From Chloroflexota bacterium (GTDB taxonomy: Bacteria > Chloroflexota > Dehalococcoidia > Lucifugimonadales > JADFKI01), in contig VXNZ01000012.1 in the NCBI GenBank assembly GCA_009840355.1, forward strand, positions 1 to 64,000: a DNA stretch of 64,000 bases. Reading direction: 5' to 3'. Under the pieces are notes generated by a model. That model was not told the DNA's origin. It was given only the letters and a program-made list of their open reading frames with translations, and did no database searches. Each line of letters starts with the position of its first letter. The stretch's first letter is position 1. Shown here in pieces: positions 16,599 to 25,512 of the stretch. The translations under genes and the position numbers were made by a program.

Positions 16599-17126
16599 CT
16601 AATCAGACTCCGCAATGCGAATTGTCCGCATCGCGTCGCCGGGCGTCCGGGAGCGCATGGGGTCGCGGACGGCGATTCCGTTGACCACGTCCATGCCGGA
16701 CACGACCTTGCCGAATACTGAATGGTGATCGTCGAGGTGCGGCGTGGGGACGAATGTGATGAAGAATTGGCTGCCGTTCGTGCCGCGTCCACCGCGACTG
16801 CCAGCGTTCGCCATAGACAGGATGCCTGGCGAATCGTGCCGCAAGCTCGGGTGGAATTCGTCGTCGAACTGATAGCCGGGACCACCACTGCCAGAGCCAG
16901 TTGGATCGCCGCCCTGCGCCATAAATCCGGGAATTACCCGGTGAAAGGTAACGCCGTCGTAGTAGCCTTCCCGCGCGAGAAAGACGAAGTTGTTCACCGT
17001 GATGGGCGCTTCCGCCGCGAAAAGCTCTATCTCGATTTCGCCACCCTTTTCCATCTCTATGGTGGCGGTGTACTTCTTGCTTTGGTCGATGCCCAATGCG
17101 GGCGGTTCACTGTATTGGCTTACCAC
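16599..17126 (-). CDS. Cyclophilin-type peptidyl-prolyl isomerase, cytoplasmic
   Basis: 175 residues with no signal peptide. Cyclophilin hallmarks include [27 protein letters not shown] (Arg of FHR, and the FMAQGGD loop), [19 protein letters not shown] (the Gln-Phe-Phe core) and [14 protein letters not shown]. It speeds proline cis-trans isomerisation during folding. It lies just downstream of a second, lipoprotein cyclophilin on the same strand (gap 67 bases), with near-identical motifs, so the two are paralogues made by duplication. The start at 17126 has a GGAGG-type site a few bases ahead on the minus strand. Confidence 0.9.
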   Translation of the reverse strand: MVSQYSEPPALGIDQSKKYTATIEMEKGGEIEIELFAAEAPITVNNFVFLAREGYYDGVTFHRVIPGFMAQGGDPTGSGSGGPGYQFDDEFHPSLRHDSPGILSMANAGSRGGRGTNGSQFFITFVPTPHLDDHHSVFGKVVSGMDVVNGIAVRDPMRSRTPGDAMRTIRIAESD

Positions 17127-17193
17127 AATTCCTCCAATCGCCTGAACTGATCAAGCGGTTCAATTTCCTGTAAGTGCGTCTTCTTGTCAGAAC

Positions 17194-17952
17194 CTAATTC
17201 TCTTCAATCCTGATGGTCTTAATCGCGTCGCCGGGTGTGGTCGCGCTGCCCGGGTCCCGCAGGCTTATGTTGTTCACCACATCCATACCTTCGACGACCT
17301 TGCCGAAGACCGAGTGGCATGACTCTGCGGCGCAGTCCTTTTCAGTGCCGTCGAGATTGTATCCGTCTAAGAAGTGCGTCTCGCGGAATGTGATGAAGAA
17401 TTGGCTTCCGTTCGTGCCCTGCCCGTTGCGCATGCCTGCGTTCGCCATCGACAGGATGCCGGGGCCTTCGTGCCGCAAGTCAGGGCTGACTTCGTTGTCG
17501 AAGCGATAGCCGGGACCGCCGCCGCCCGTGCCTGTCGGGTCGCCGGTCTGCGCCATAAAACCTTCGAGCACGCGATGGAATGTTACGCCGTCGTAGAAGC
17601 CTTCGCGCGCGAGAAAGACGAAGTTATTGACTGTCGTGGGCGCGCCGTCCTCGAATAGGTCGATGACGATTTCATCGCCCTTTTCCAGCTCGATGACCGC
17701 GCGGTAGTCCTTGCTTGTGTCGATGGTCATCGCCGGCGGCGAATCCCACCGCATCAACTCAGGCTTGGCAGCAGGAGCAGGGGCGGATGTTGGCGCTGCG
17801 GCAGGCTGTACCGGCGCCGCCGCTTGTGCCGGGGCTGCGGCAGGCGTCTTAGGTGCGCCAAGCTCCGGCTCGCTGGAGCAAGCGGCAATCAGCATTAGCG
17901 TTATTGCGGCGGCAGCGACGAATGCGGCCGTCTGGGAATATCTGGTTATCAT
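17194..17952 (-). CDS. Cyclophilin-type peptidyl-prolyl isomerase, lipoprotein
   Basis: 252 residues from the ATG at 17952. A GTG three codons upstream lies closer to the AGGAGG site and could be the true start. A signal peptide ends in the lipobox L-I-A-A-C, followed by a long Ala/Pro/Gln linker (about residues 30-75) and a cyclophilin domain. The domain has [38 protein letters not shown] and [14 protein letters not shown]. Compared with its cytoplasmic neighbour it has an insert with two Cys (DCAAESC) before HSVFG, a possible disulfide that suits an exported protein. It probably aids folding outside the membrane. Confidence 0.9.
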   Translation of the reverse strand: MITRYSQTAAFVAAAAITLMLIAACSSEPELGAPKTPAAAPAQAAAPVQPAAAPTSAPAPAAKPELMRWDSPPAMTIDTSKDYRAVIELEKGDEIVIDLFEDGAPTTVNNFVFLAREGFYDGVTFHRVLEGFMAQTGDPTGTGGGGPGYRFDNEVSPDLRHEGPGILSMANAGMRNGQGTNGSQFFITFRETHFLDGYNLDGTEKDCAAESCHSVFGKVVEGMDVVNNISLRDPGSATTPGDAIKTIRIEEN

Positions 17953-18116
17953 CGTCTTCACAGATCCTCCTGTATGGTGACGCAATTTTCGGCAATCACC
18001 GGCGCGTCAACGGCACTATTTTACAATCACAGCGGAGTAATCGCTACCCTGCAAGGCTGTTATTGACTTGAGGAGTGATTGAGGCTCAGGTGCGCCCCGA
18101 CCTCTTCGCCTTTCAA

Positions 18117-19040
18117 CTATTCCGCCAAATTCGCGAAGTGCACTGCTTGGTCAACGATGTCCACTCCTACCATTTCGCTGTGTGCGCTGATTAGCTGCCG
18201 TGTAATCGGACCGGGGCATTCGTCGCCGACGGCGCGGTTGTCCACGCGGCTTACCGGCACGATGCGCGGGCTGGTGCGCGAGAAGAACACTTCGTCTGCG
18301 GTGTAAAGGTCGTATGGCTGCAAGTCTTCCTCGCTGAAGGGTATGTCCAAACCTTCGGCGAGTTCAATCAGCACGCCGCGCGAGATGCCCTGCAAAATGC
18401 TGCGGTCGGTCGGTGTTTTCAGCACACCGTTCTTCACAAGAAATACATTGTAGCCGATTCCTTCGGTCAGGTTGCCCGCGTCGTCTAGCAGTATTGGCGA
18501 CGCATCGGGATCGACATCCGCGACCTCCAGCTCAGCCTGCACGAAGTTCAGCCTACTGTGGTGCTTGACCTTCGGGTCGACGAACTGGCTGCTATAACTC
18601 CGCGTGCGCGCGATGACGCCGTGTGCGCCTTCGCTGTAGTAGTGCGCGAATGTGGCAAATGCGACGGGCCGAATGCCGATGCACACAGTCGCCGGCCCCG
18701 CGTCTCCGATACGCCCTGCCTGTCTGCCGCGCGTAACGAACGGGTGGATGCTGAAATCTCCGACGCGGGTCAGGTGTTCTTCGTTGCGGCGCACCCCTTC
18801 TTCGCACAGCGCGGTCATTTCCGCCGGCGTCAGTCCGCAATCAATGCGCAGGTATTTCAGCGACCGATACAATCGGTCGATATGCCTGTCAAGCACGAAC
18901 GGCACCCCGTTGAAGGTGCGCCCGATGTCGAACACTACATCCGCCAGCATAAACCCGCGGTCGTCCGGCGAGATGCGCACATCCTTGTACGGTATCCACT
19001 CACCATTGAAATACGCGGCATAGTCACCATAATCTGCCAT
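18117..19040 (-). CDS. Class IV aminotransferase (branched-chain or D-amino acid type)
   Basis: 307 residues from the ATG at 19040, which has a fine ribosome site (AGGAGG, 5-6 bases upstream). The fold-type IV features are AYFNGEWIPYKDVRISPDDRGFMLADVVFD at the start, R-L-Y-R-S near residue 58, the PLP lysine in KHHSRLN, and LLDDAGNLTEGIGYNVFLVKNG, where Glu contacts the cofactor. TPTDRSILQGISR follows. It belongs to the BCAT / D-amino acid aminotransferase / ADC lyase group, and the sub-group is not settled by eye. An alternative upstream Met exists at 19073 but lacks a ribosome site. An AT-rich region upstream holds TGATATATC on the minus strand, a possible extended -10. Confidence 0.85.
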   Translation of the reverse strand: MADYGDYAAYFNGEWIPYKDVRISPDDRGFMLADVVFDIGRTFNGVPFVLDRHIDRLYRSLKYLRIDCGLTPAEMTALCEEGVRRNEEHLTRVGDFSIHPFVTRGRQAGRIGDAGPATVCIGIRPVAFATFAHYYSEGAHGVIARTRSYSSQFVDPKVKHHSRLNFVQAELEVADVDPDASPILLDDAGNLTEGIGYNVFLVKNGVLKTPTDRSILQGISRGVLIELAEGLDIPFSEEDLQPYDLYTADEVFFSRTSPRIVPVSRVDNRAVGDECPGPITRQLISAHSEMVGVDIVDQAVHFANLAE

Positions 19041-19163
19041 GTCTTCCTCCTTCGTGCCAGTCGGCGTCATCACCGTTATGATATATCACACGCCATTTAC
19101 TCGCCATGCCCAGGAATTGAAGACGTTTTTTTCTGCCGAACCTAAAGTCCACTCATCCGCCAA

Positions 19164-19184
19164 GGCAAGGTTAGGATAGAGGAA
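19164..19184. repeat. Half copy of the dispersed GGTTAGGAT repeat
   Basis: Reads ggcaaggttaggatagagga, the right arm of the scattered palindromic repeat described at 9766. It lies in the divergent gap before the ABC exporter promoter. Confidence 0.35.
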
Positions 19185-19202
19185 AAATAAACTGCAACTG
19201 GT

Positions 19203-19226
19203 CCTATATGCTATAAAGGATATAGG
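19203..19226 (+). promoter_or_regulatory. Extended -10 inside an operator-like inverted repeat
   Basis: CCTATAT (19203-19209) and ATATAGG (19220-19226) are perfect inverted 7-base arms. Between and overlapping them is TGC-TATAAA (19209-19217), an extended -10. A start near 19224 would give a leader of about 36 bases to the GTG at 19260. A repressor bound here would block the exporter operon. Confidence 0.45.
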
Positions 19227-19259
19227 GAGTGCAAAACTGACTCGCATTCAAGTCTCACA

Positions 19260-20036
19260 GTGAAATCCGCCATATATCAGCCAAAGGGGTTCACAGTTAT
19301 CAAAGAACTATCCAACCTGCGAACCAACACGGTTGTACCACAGCAAACACAACCACCCAGGTCAATTGTCGAATTGCGCAGCCTCACAAAGCGCTTTCTT
19401 GAAGGACGCGAGACACGCTCGGTAATACGGCGCGCGGACGCTAAAATATATCATGGTGAGTTCGTCGCGCTGGCGGGACCTAGCGGCTCGGGTAAGACTA
19501 CGCTGTTAAACCTTATCGGTGGCATCGACACGCCTACGGAAGGCGAGGTGCTCATCGATTCCACGCGCATAAACAAGCTATCCGAGACAGAACGGACGCT
19601 GTTCAGACGCAAGAATATCGGCTTCGTCTTCCAGTTCTTTAACCTAATACCCACGCTCAATGTCCGCGAGAATCTGCTGCTGCCGTTGCAACTCAACGGC
19701 TATGCAAGCGCAGAGTCCGAGCGCCGCATCAGGAAGTCATTAGAACAAGTCGGCATGGCAGACAGGATGGACAGCCATCCGGACAGGCTTTCCGGAGGCG
19801 AGCAGCAGCGCGTTGCAATCGCCCGCGCGCTCGTCCACGATCCGCTGCTGATACTCGCGGACGAGCCGACCGGCAATCTCGATTCCAACACAGGTCTGGT
19901 AGTCTTATCGCTGCTGCAAAGTTTGATTGCGAACAATGGCAAGACGCTAATTGTCGTGTCGCACAGCGATATGGTCGTGAGTGCGGCGCAGCGCGTGCTT
20001 GCGATGGAAAATGGCGAACTTGTCGAGCGAAGGTAA
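19260..20036 (+). CDS. ABC exporter ATP-binding protein (LolD/MacB type, AttE-like)
   Basis: 258 residues, start GTG at 19260. Walker A is GPSGSGKTTLLN (about residue 77), the Q-loop is VFQFFNLIPTLNVRENLLLPL, the signature is LSGGEQQRVAIARAL, and Walker B is LILADEPTGNLDS. A His switch is in VVSHS. The Q-loop and signature wording is that of the LolD/MacB/FtsE family, which pairs with FtsX-like permeases. The next gene is such a permease. The N-terminal 35 residues before the domain are unusual, and translation could also begin later. It drives export or lipoprotein release at the inner membrane. Confidence 0.92.
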   Translation: MKSAIYQPKGFTVIKELSNLRTNTVVPQQTQPPRSIVELRSLTKRFLEGRETRSVIRRADAKIYHGEFVALAGPSGSGKTTLLNLIGGIDTPTEGEVLIDSTRINKLSETERTLFRRKNIGFVFQFFNLIPTLNVRENLLLPLQLNGYASAESERRIRKSLEQVGMADRMDSHPDRLSGGEQQRVAIARALVHDPLLILADEPTGNLDSNTGLVVLSLLQSLIANNGKTLIVVSHSDMVVSAAQRVLAMENGELVERR

Positions 20037-20105
20037 TTTGACGACTGTCTCGATTGTCCCTGACGCCGTTATTGGATTGGCACGCTGGATGTTGGAGCGC
20101 GCTGA

Positions 20106-22688
20106 ATGAACAGCATGCTATGGCTTTCCGGCATGCGATACTTACTGAGCCGCCCGTGGCAGACCTCGCTGTCTGTGCTGGGCATTACGCTTGGCGTCGC
20201 CATAGTGGTCGCTATTGACTTGGGCAATCAGAGCGCAAAGCACGCATTCAGCCTGTCTAGCAATGCCGTTACAGGCACCGCTACACACCGCATCGTAGGC
20301 GGTCCCGGCGGCTTACCAGAGCGCACATACCACGCGCTGCGTGTGGAACTCGGAGTCCGAGCATCCGCGCCCATCGTCGGAGGCTACGCGCATCCGATCG
20401 ATGTTGACCCGCGTGGCAGGTCGCTCAGATTGTTGGGCATCGACCCATTCGCCGATACGCAGTTTCGACCGTACACGGACAGTGGCGCATTCGTGGCAAG
20501 GTCGGATTCGCCGGCGCGAAATGCCGCCTTCCTGCTTGCCGCGCCGGACGCTGTGCTAGTCTCGGTGCAGACCGCGGACGCGCTTGGCGTGCAAGCGGGC
20601 GATACGGTGAAACTGCGTATTGCCGATGCAGTGCGCGATGTGAAAATCGTAGGGCTTCTTGCCCCGCGCGACAGCATCAGCGACGAGACACTCAGGAACT
20701 TGCTGATTGTGGACATCGCTACGGCGCAAGAACTGCTGCGATTCGAAGGGCGACTCAGCCACATAGACCTTATGCTGCCACCCGGAGAGCAGGGAGACTT
20801 CGCACTGCAACGCATCCGAGCGATACTGCCGGACGAGGCAGCTATCGTCAGCTCCGAGACGCGCTCCGAGACAATCGACGAACTTACGCAATCATTCGAC
20901 GATAACCTGTTCGTCGTCAGCCTACTGGGACTGATTGTCGGCGCGTTTCTGATATACAACGCGATGGCGTTCTCGGTGGTGCAGCGGCGGCCGGTCATCG
21001 GCGCACTGCGCGCCATCGGAGTTACACGCGGGCAGGTCTTCGGCATGGTACTTGGCGAGGCAGCCGTCATCGGCGTGGTCAGCTCGGTCGTGGGCGTGCT
21101 GCTGGGCATCGTCATCGGGCGCGGCGTGCTAAATATAATAACGCAGACGATTACCGATCTTTTCTTCGTCGTGTCGGTGCAAAACCTGGCTATCCCAGTT
21201 TGGTCGCTTGTCAAGGGCGCACTGCTTGGCGTGTTCGCGACGATAGCGGCGGCATTCGTGCCTGCGCTCGAAGCGACCGACATTCCCGCACGGGACACTC
21301 TATCGCGTTCAAATCTCGAAAGCAGATACAAGGGCGCTGCTCCAATCGCATCCATCGCTGGTATCGCACTGATGGTCGTTGGCGCGGTGCTTGTGCTGCT
21401 GCCCTCAAAGTCGCTGTTTCTGGCATTTGGAGGCGTTGGAACGCTGGTGCTTGGCTACGCGATGCTCACGCCGGCCGCGGTCATCGTGATGAGCCGCGCA
21501 CTCGCGCCACTGATGGGCAGGTTGTTCGGTACGATGGGCGCGATGGCGGCACGCGGAATCGCCGCGTCCATCAGCCGCACAGCCGTAGCAATCGCCGCGC
21601 TCGCAGTCGCCATATCCATCACGATTTCCATTGACACGATGGTACAAAGCTTTCGTGTTACCGTCGTGCAATGGCTGGATAATTCGCTCGGCTCGGACAT
21701 CTACATTTCGCCTGCGTCGTTCAGTTCACAAGCGACTGAGTCCGGATTATCGCCTGCGCTGCTCGATAGCCTACGACGCCTTGACGGCGTGGCAAGCGTG
21801 CGCACCGTGAGAAACGCAACTGTAAACTCGCCAAGCGGCGAAGTGGAGTTACTCGCGTTGGATACGACTCTCGACGACTTCGCGCGCTACAACACTTTCA
21901 AGGAAGGCGAACCGGTGCTCATCTGGGACAGGTTGCAATTCGGTGATGCCGTTGCGGTGTCGGAGCCGTTCGCGTATCGCAGCGGCATTGGTGTGGGCGA
22001 CACCGTCAGCTTGTTGACGAGCGAAGGCGTGCGCGAGTTTCGTGTGGTGGGCATATACTACGACTACCGAAACTCCGCGAACGGCAAGGTGATGATGAGC
22101 CGCAAGGCGTACAACCGTTTCTGGGACGACGACAGGGTTACCGGAATCGGCGTAAGCGCGGCGTATGGCGTTAGCATCGACGCTTTGATAATGTCGGTGG
22201 ATAACGCTATCAGCAGCGACGCGGATGTGCGAATACGGTCTAACGCCGAGCTGAAGACTGCCGCGCTAGAAGTGTTCGAGCGTAGTTTCGCCATCACTTC
22301 CGTAGTGCACGCGCTATCCATCAGTGTGGCGTTCGTGGGCGTGCTGAGCGCTCTGATGGCGATACAGATGGAGCGCGCCACAGAGTTCGGCACGCTGCGC
22401 GCCATCGGCTTCACGCCGCGCCAAGTGTGGTTAATGTTCACCGCGCAGACCGGGTTGATGGGCGTGGCAGCTGGCATACTCGCGGTGCCGCTCGGACTGA
22501 TTCAAGGCGCGATTCTGATATTCGTGGTGAACCGCAGATCGTTCGGCTGGTCGATGGATATGGAAATCTACCCGATCATCCTGGCGCAGGCGGTCGTCAT
22601 CGCCACCACCGCCGCGCTGCTCGCAGCAATCTATCCCGCAATCCGAATGTCGCGCGCGTCCCCCGCCGAGGTGCTGCATGAAGAGTAG
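20106..22688 (+). CDS. FtsX/LolCE-type ABC permease, fused double unit (AttFG-like)
   Basis: 860 residues. A first membrane helix (about 20-40), a periplasmic region (about 45-265), three helices (about 270-410), a long middle, and a second set of FtsX-like helices near the C-terminus give two permease halves in one chain. The ends carry the family pattern (FGTLRAIGFTPRQVW; AAIYPAIRMSRASPAEVLHEE). This is the layout of long permeases in LolCDE and attEFGH-like systems. The stop overlaps the next gene by 11 bases (ATG at 22678), so translation is probably coupled. It moves a lipid-linked or secreted product rather than a small nutrient. Ribosome site GGAG, 10 bases ahead. Confidence 0.9.
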   Translation: MNSMLWLSGMRYLLSRPWQTSLSVLGITLGVAIVVAIDLGNQSAKHAFSLSSNAVTGTATHRIVGGPGGLPERTYHALRVELGVRASAPIVGGYAHPIDVDPRGRSLRLLGIDPFADTQFRPYTDSGAFVARSDSPARNAAFLLAAPDAVLVSVQTADALGVQAGDTVKLRIADAVRDVKIVGLLAPRDSISDETLRNLLIVDIATAQELLRFEGRLSHIDLMLPPGEQGDFALQRIRAILPDEAAIVSSETRSETIDELTQSFDDNLFVVSLLGLIVGAFLIYNAMAFSVVQRRPVIGALRAIGVTRGQVFGMVLGEAAVIGVVSSVVGVLLGIVIGRGVLNIITQTITDLFFVVSVQNLAIPVWSLVKGALLGVFATIAAAFVPALEATDIPARDTLSRSNLESRYKGAAPIASIAGIALMVVGAVLVLLPSKSLFLAFGGVGTLVLGYAMLTPAAVIVMSRALAPLMGRLFGTMGAMAARGIAASISRTAVAIAALAVAISITISIDTMVQSFRVTVVQWLDNSLGSDIYISPASFSSQATESGLSPALLDSLRRLDGVASVRTVRNATVNSPSGEVELLALDTTLDDFARYNTFKEGEPVLIWDRLQFGDAVAVSEPFAYRSGIGVGDTVSLLTSEGVREFRVVGIYYDYRNSANGKVMMSRKAYNRFWDDDRVTGIGVSAAYGVSIDALIMSVDNAISSDADVRIRSNAELKTAALEVFERSFAITSVVHALSISVAFVGVLSALMAIQMERATEFGTLRAIGFTPRQVWLMFTAQTGLMGVAAGILAVPLGLIQGAILIFVVNRRSFGWSMDMEIYPIILAQAVVIATTAALLAAIYPAIRMSRASPAEVLHEE

Positions 22689-23877
22689 CCTGTTGCGCCT
22701 CGTGATTGCGGCGATTTGCCTTGCGATAGTCATAGCGATGCTGGCTGGCGCCGTGTACGCGCTAACTCGCGCAGGAATCGATGCGGAAGTTAGCGCAAAT
22801 CTGTCATTGCCCGATGCGCTGCGAACGACGGACGCCGGCTTCAAGAGCGTAACCGCGCCGCGCCAATTCGCATTCCCCGAAGACCACGGCCCGCATTCTG
22901 ATTACGCGCTCGAATGGTGGTATTTCACCGGAAATCTAGACACGCACGACAACAGGCACTTCGGCTACGAGTTGACATTTTTCAGGGTCGGCATAACATC
23001 GGACGAATTCGACCGCACATCGGATTGGGCAGCGCGGCAGATGTACACGGCGCACTTCGCGCTGACCGATGTACAAGACGAAGACTTCTATGCTTTCGAG
23101 CGATACAGCCGCGATGCGCTCGGCTTGGCAGGCGCAGTGAGTTCGCCAACCACGCCGTTTCGAGTGTGGCTGGAAGACTGGTCCGTTGCTGCGACCGGCG
23201 ACGACACACTACCCATGCGCCTGTACGCCGCTAATACGGGCGTCGAAATCGACCTGACGCTGCGCGATGGCAAGGGCGTCGCGCTGAACGGCGAAGACGG
23301 GTTCAGCCGCAAGGGATTCTTACCCGGAGAGGCGTCGTACTACTACTCACTGACACGTCTGCCGACCGATGGGACAATTACGCTAAACGGGCAGACATTC
23401 GAGGTAAGCGGGCTCAGCTGGCTGGACAGAGAATGGAGTTCGGCGCAGCTATCCTCAGAACACGAGGGCTGGGATTGGTTCTCTATGCAGTTGTCCGATG
23501 GGCGCGACATTATGTACGGTGTGCTGCGTCCGCATGATGCAAACGGACGCCCATTGCACTCGGGCACGGTGGTCGAAGCGGACGGCAACTACACCAACAT
23601 TGACAGCAAGCACGTTCGGCTGGATGTGCTTGACTGGTGGGAAAGCCCGCGCGGTGGCACCTACCCGTCGCGCTGGCGATTCCGCATGTCCGACGACGGC
23701 GACGACTCCGACAAACAGGGCGATGCCCTGGACATCGAGATAACGCCGTACATCAGCGACCAAGAACTCGACACCATCGTGCGCTACTGGGAAGGCGCGG
23801 TGCGAATCGAAGGCACTGCGGCAGGCGAATCAATCAGCGGAAGCGGCTATGTTGAACTAACCGGGTACGCGGACTAA
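22678..23877 (+). CDS. AttH/CrtC-like lipocalin-fold exported protein
   Basis: 399 residues. A signal or anchor helix (residues 8-29) is followed by the family core: FPEDHGPHSDYALEWWYFTGNL near residue 65, then HFGYELTFFRVG, GPSSPTTPFRVWLEDWSV-like text, a Y-Y-S-L-T-R-L strand, WLDREWSS and WDWFSMQLSDGRDIMYGVLR. This is the AttH / carotenoid 1,2-hydratase-like (CrtC) lipocalin family. It overlaps the permease gene by 11 bases. The ATPase, permease and AttH order mirrors the attEFGH operon of Agrobacterium, so it likely acts in the same export process, perhaps on a lipid or polyketide-like substrate. Confidence 0.85.
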   Translation: MKSSLLRLVIAAICLAIVIAMLAGAVYALTRAGIDAEVSANLSLPDALRTTDAGFKSVTAPRQFAFPEDHGPHSDYALEWWYFTGNLDTHDNRHFGYELTFFRVGITSDEFDRTSDWAARQMYTAHFALTDVQDEDFYAFERYSRDALGLAGAVSSPTTPFRVWLEDWSVAATGDDTLPMRLYAANTGVEIDLTLRDGKGVALNGEDGFSRKGFLPGEASYYYSLTRLPTDGTITLNGQTFEVSGLSWLDREWSSAQLSSEHEGWDWFSMQLSDGRDIMYGVLRPHDANGRPLHSGTVVEADGNYTNIDSKHVRLDVLDWWESPRGGTYPSRWRFRMSDDGDDSDKQGDALDIEITPYISDQELDTIVRYWEGAVRIEGTAAGESISGSGYVELTGYAD

Positions 23878-23902
23878 TTTGCACATTAGCACTTACACCA
23901 AA

Positions 23903-24184
23903 CTAGCCCTCGTTCAGGAACTGCACGGCGGCATCAGGATCCAGCAGCGGGTAAATCTCGAACTCAGCCGGTATCATCTCCGACCATTCGGTCAGCAGCC
24001 GGTGCAATTCTTCATTGGACGCGACATCAAACAGCGCGACCGCACCGCGTCCGGTACGCGCGTAGAATGCGCGCGCCAGGCCTCTGTCCAGCTTATCCTG
24101 CGCCCAGGGCCAATATAACTTGCGCTGCTCGCGCACATCGGACGGGCGAGTCGGGTGCGGGCTGCTTATCGCTAGAAATAGCAT
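23903..24184 (-). CDS. Small muconolactone isomerase-like (dimeric alpha-beta barrel) protein
   Basis: 93 residues. The core fits the muconolactone delta-isomerase-like group: an R-G-x-x-R-A-F-Y strand, GRGAVALFDVASNEELHRLLTEW, and a final MIPAEFEIYPLLD strand. Members form ferredoxin-like dimers or higher oligomers. Many are not real muconolactone isomerases, and the catalytic role here is unknown. Its start at 24184 has an AAAGGA site. It runs convergently with the AttH gene. It shares the neighbourhood with two tautomerase-fold proteins. Confidence 0.6.
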   Translation of the reverse strand: MLFLAISSPHPTRPSDVREQRKLYWPWAQDKLDRGLARAFYARTGRGAVALFDVASNEELHRLLTEWSEMIPAEFEIYPLLDPDAAVQFLNEG

Positions 24185-24240
24185 TGGTGGTTTCCTTTCA
24201 GACCAAGGTCCCTGTCAGTTTGGGACTGCCATTCTATAAC

Positions 24241-24282
24241 ACTCTCCCGAATTGATGTTGAATAGGAAGGTTAGGACGGGGC
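24241..24282. repeat. Copy of the dispersed CTCTCCC/GGAAGGTTAGG palindromic repeat
   Basis: Left arm ctctccc and right arm ggaaggttaggacgggg around about 20 bases, in the divergent gap before the tautomerase pair. It is a degenerate member of the family described at 9766. Confidence 0.4.
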
Positions 24283-24424
24283 TATGAATCATGCAAGCCG
24301 ATTCTATAATTGATAAGGAAGCAACGAGCAAGTGCCATTTGCAGGAAAACAAGGCGTGTGATAACCTCAACGGCGGTCATAGATCTCGCCCGTCATAGCG
24401 GTTTCATGAGGAAAGGAGCGCCTC

Positions 24425-24748
24425 TTGATAAACTACACATGCATCGTGCAGGAAGGCGTCGTACCTAACGACCTTCGCGCCAAGCTGGCTGCCAATATCA
24501 AGCGCATCAGCGCCTCGGTGCTCGACATCGACGCGGACAGCATCCCGCTCGAGTACAGCGAAATCCGTAATGGATTTGGCTTTCGTGGAGGAGAAGTATC
24601 CACGACATCGATGATTCGCGGGCAGCTCACCGAGCCGATCGACCAAGAGACGCGCGAGGACTTTATGAAGCAGCTTTTGGACATGTGGCGCGCCGAGACG
24701 GGCTGCTCCGTTGACGAGTTGATAGTATCCGTCCGCGACCCGCAATAG
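24425..24748 (+). CDS. Tautomerase-superfamily-like protein without Pro-1
   Basis: 107 residues, start TTG at 24425 with an AAGGAG site 7 bases upstream. The layout (INYTCIV strand, a helix ending KRISASVLDIDADSIPLEYSEI, a second strand and a helix with EDFMKQLLDMWRAETGCSVDELIVSV) matches the beta-alpha-beta unit of the 4-oxalocrotonate tautomerase / MIF superfamily. The residue after the initiator is Ile, so the catalytic Pro-1 is absent. It lies 45 bases ahead of a Pro-1 tautomerase homologue and is probably translated with it. It may be a structural partner, as in heterohexameric trans-CaaD, or have lost catalysis. Confidence 0.6.
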   Translation: MINYTCIVQEGVVPNDLRAKLAANIKRISASVLDIDADSIPLEYSEIRNGFGFRGGEVSTTSMIRGQLTEPIDQETREDFMKQLLDMWRAETGCSVDELIVSVRDPQ

Positions 24749-24793
24749 CGAGTCACTTACAGATTGCAACAGGAAAAGAGAGAGGGAGAATAA

Positions 24794-25204
24794 ATGCCAT
24801 ATTACAAGTGCATCGTGCCGGAAGACTCAGTCGAGTTCGAGACCAGGAAGGCGGTCGCCAAGGCGTTTACCGACATTCACTGCGGTGAGACGGGCGCGCC
24901 TCGCTCGTTTGTCCACTGCGAGTTCATCGAGTATCCCGAAGGCGGCGAAACCGGTTATGACAGCGGCACGCCGTACTACATGGACGGCGGCAACCGGGCC
25001 GGGCGCCCGCAGGAGGTCAAGGACCAGCTGCTCAGCGATCTGCTTGGCGCATTCGTGGAGATTACCGGCATTTCGCGAGACGACATAGCCGGCAGGATAA
25101 CCGAGGGCAAAGCGTCGCAAACCATGGAAGGCGGCTTCGTCCTGCCTGAGCCCGGCGAAGAGGGTCCGGAGTGGTACGAGCACGACTCGGTGGCTGCGGA
25201 CTAG
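24794..25204 (+). CDS. cis-CaaD-like tautomerase-superfamily protein
   Basis: 136 residues, ribosome site GAGGGAG. It aligns along its length with cis-3-chloroacrylic acid dehalogenase. After Met removal, Pro-1 is kept (PYYKC), His-28 is kept (AFTDIHCGETG), and the Arg pair R67/R70 (GGNRAGR) matches Arg-70/Arg-73. The C-terminal Glu (TMEGG) matches Glu-114, and the end VLPEPGEEGPEW matches that of cis-CaaD. Tyr-103 of cis-CaaD appears as Arg. Numbering is from memory of that enzyme. Many relatives are tautomerases or hydratases without known substrates; dehalogenase activity is possible but unproven. It forms a likely operon with the Pro-1-less protein. Confidence 0.72.
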   Translation: MPYYKCIVPEDSVEFETRKAVAKAFTDIHCGETGAPRSFVHCEFIEYPEGGETGYDSGTPYYMDGGNRAGRPQEVKDQLLSDLLGAFVEITGISRDDIAGRITEGKASQTMEGGFVLPEPGEEGPEWYEHDSVAAD

Positions 25205-25276
25205 CAACCGTTCGATCGAGTGGGTATACTGCCGATGTGATGGGCATGCCGGATGCGACTGGTATGCGACAATCTT

Positions 25277-25314
25277 GTCTCATCCTAACATTCCTCATTT
25301 GTGGGAAGGGACTG
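25277..25314. repeat. Copy of the dispersed CATCCTAAC/GGGAAGGGACT repeat
   Basis: Reads tctcatcctaacattcctc, then atttgtgggaagggactg, the same two arms as at 39138 but in the other orientation. It lies in the 308-base gap between the tautomerase and thioesterase genes. Confidence 0.45.
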
Positions 25315-25342
25315 CCTGCTTGGCAATTCTCAATTGACTTAC

Positions 25343-25377
25343 AAAATGCGCCCAGCGAAAACTGAGCGCATTTTTTT
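25343..25377 (+). terminator. Rho-independent terminator
   Basis: AAATGCGC (25344-25351) pairs with GCGCATTT (25366-25373) around a 14-base loop, followed directly by more T bases (seven Ts at 25371-25377). It probably ends the tautomerase transcript 140 bases upstream. The rest of the gap to 25512 shows nothing but the repeat at 25277. Confidence 0.75.
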
Positions 25378-25512
25378 GCTATCATCAGGGAAACATCAGT
25401 GGGAAGTTACTGCGTTAATGCTGCAGGCGGTTGAAATGGCTTGCCGTGCTATATAGCATTAGCAGTGAAATTCAGTCAAGTTTTGCCCTGATGCGGCGAG
25501 AGGTACACTGAG

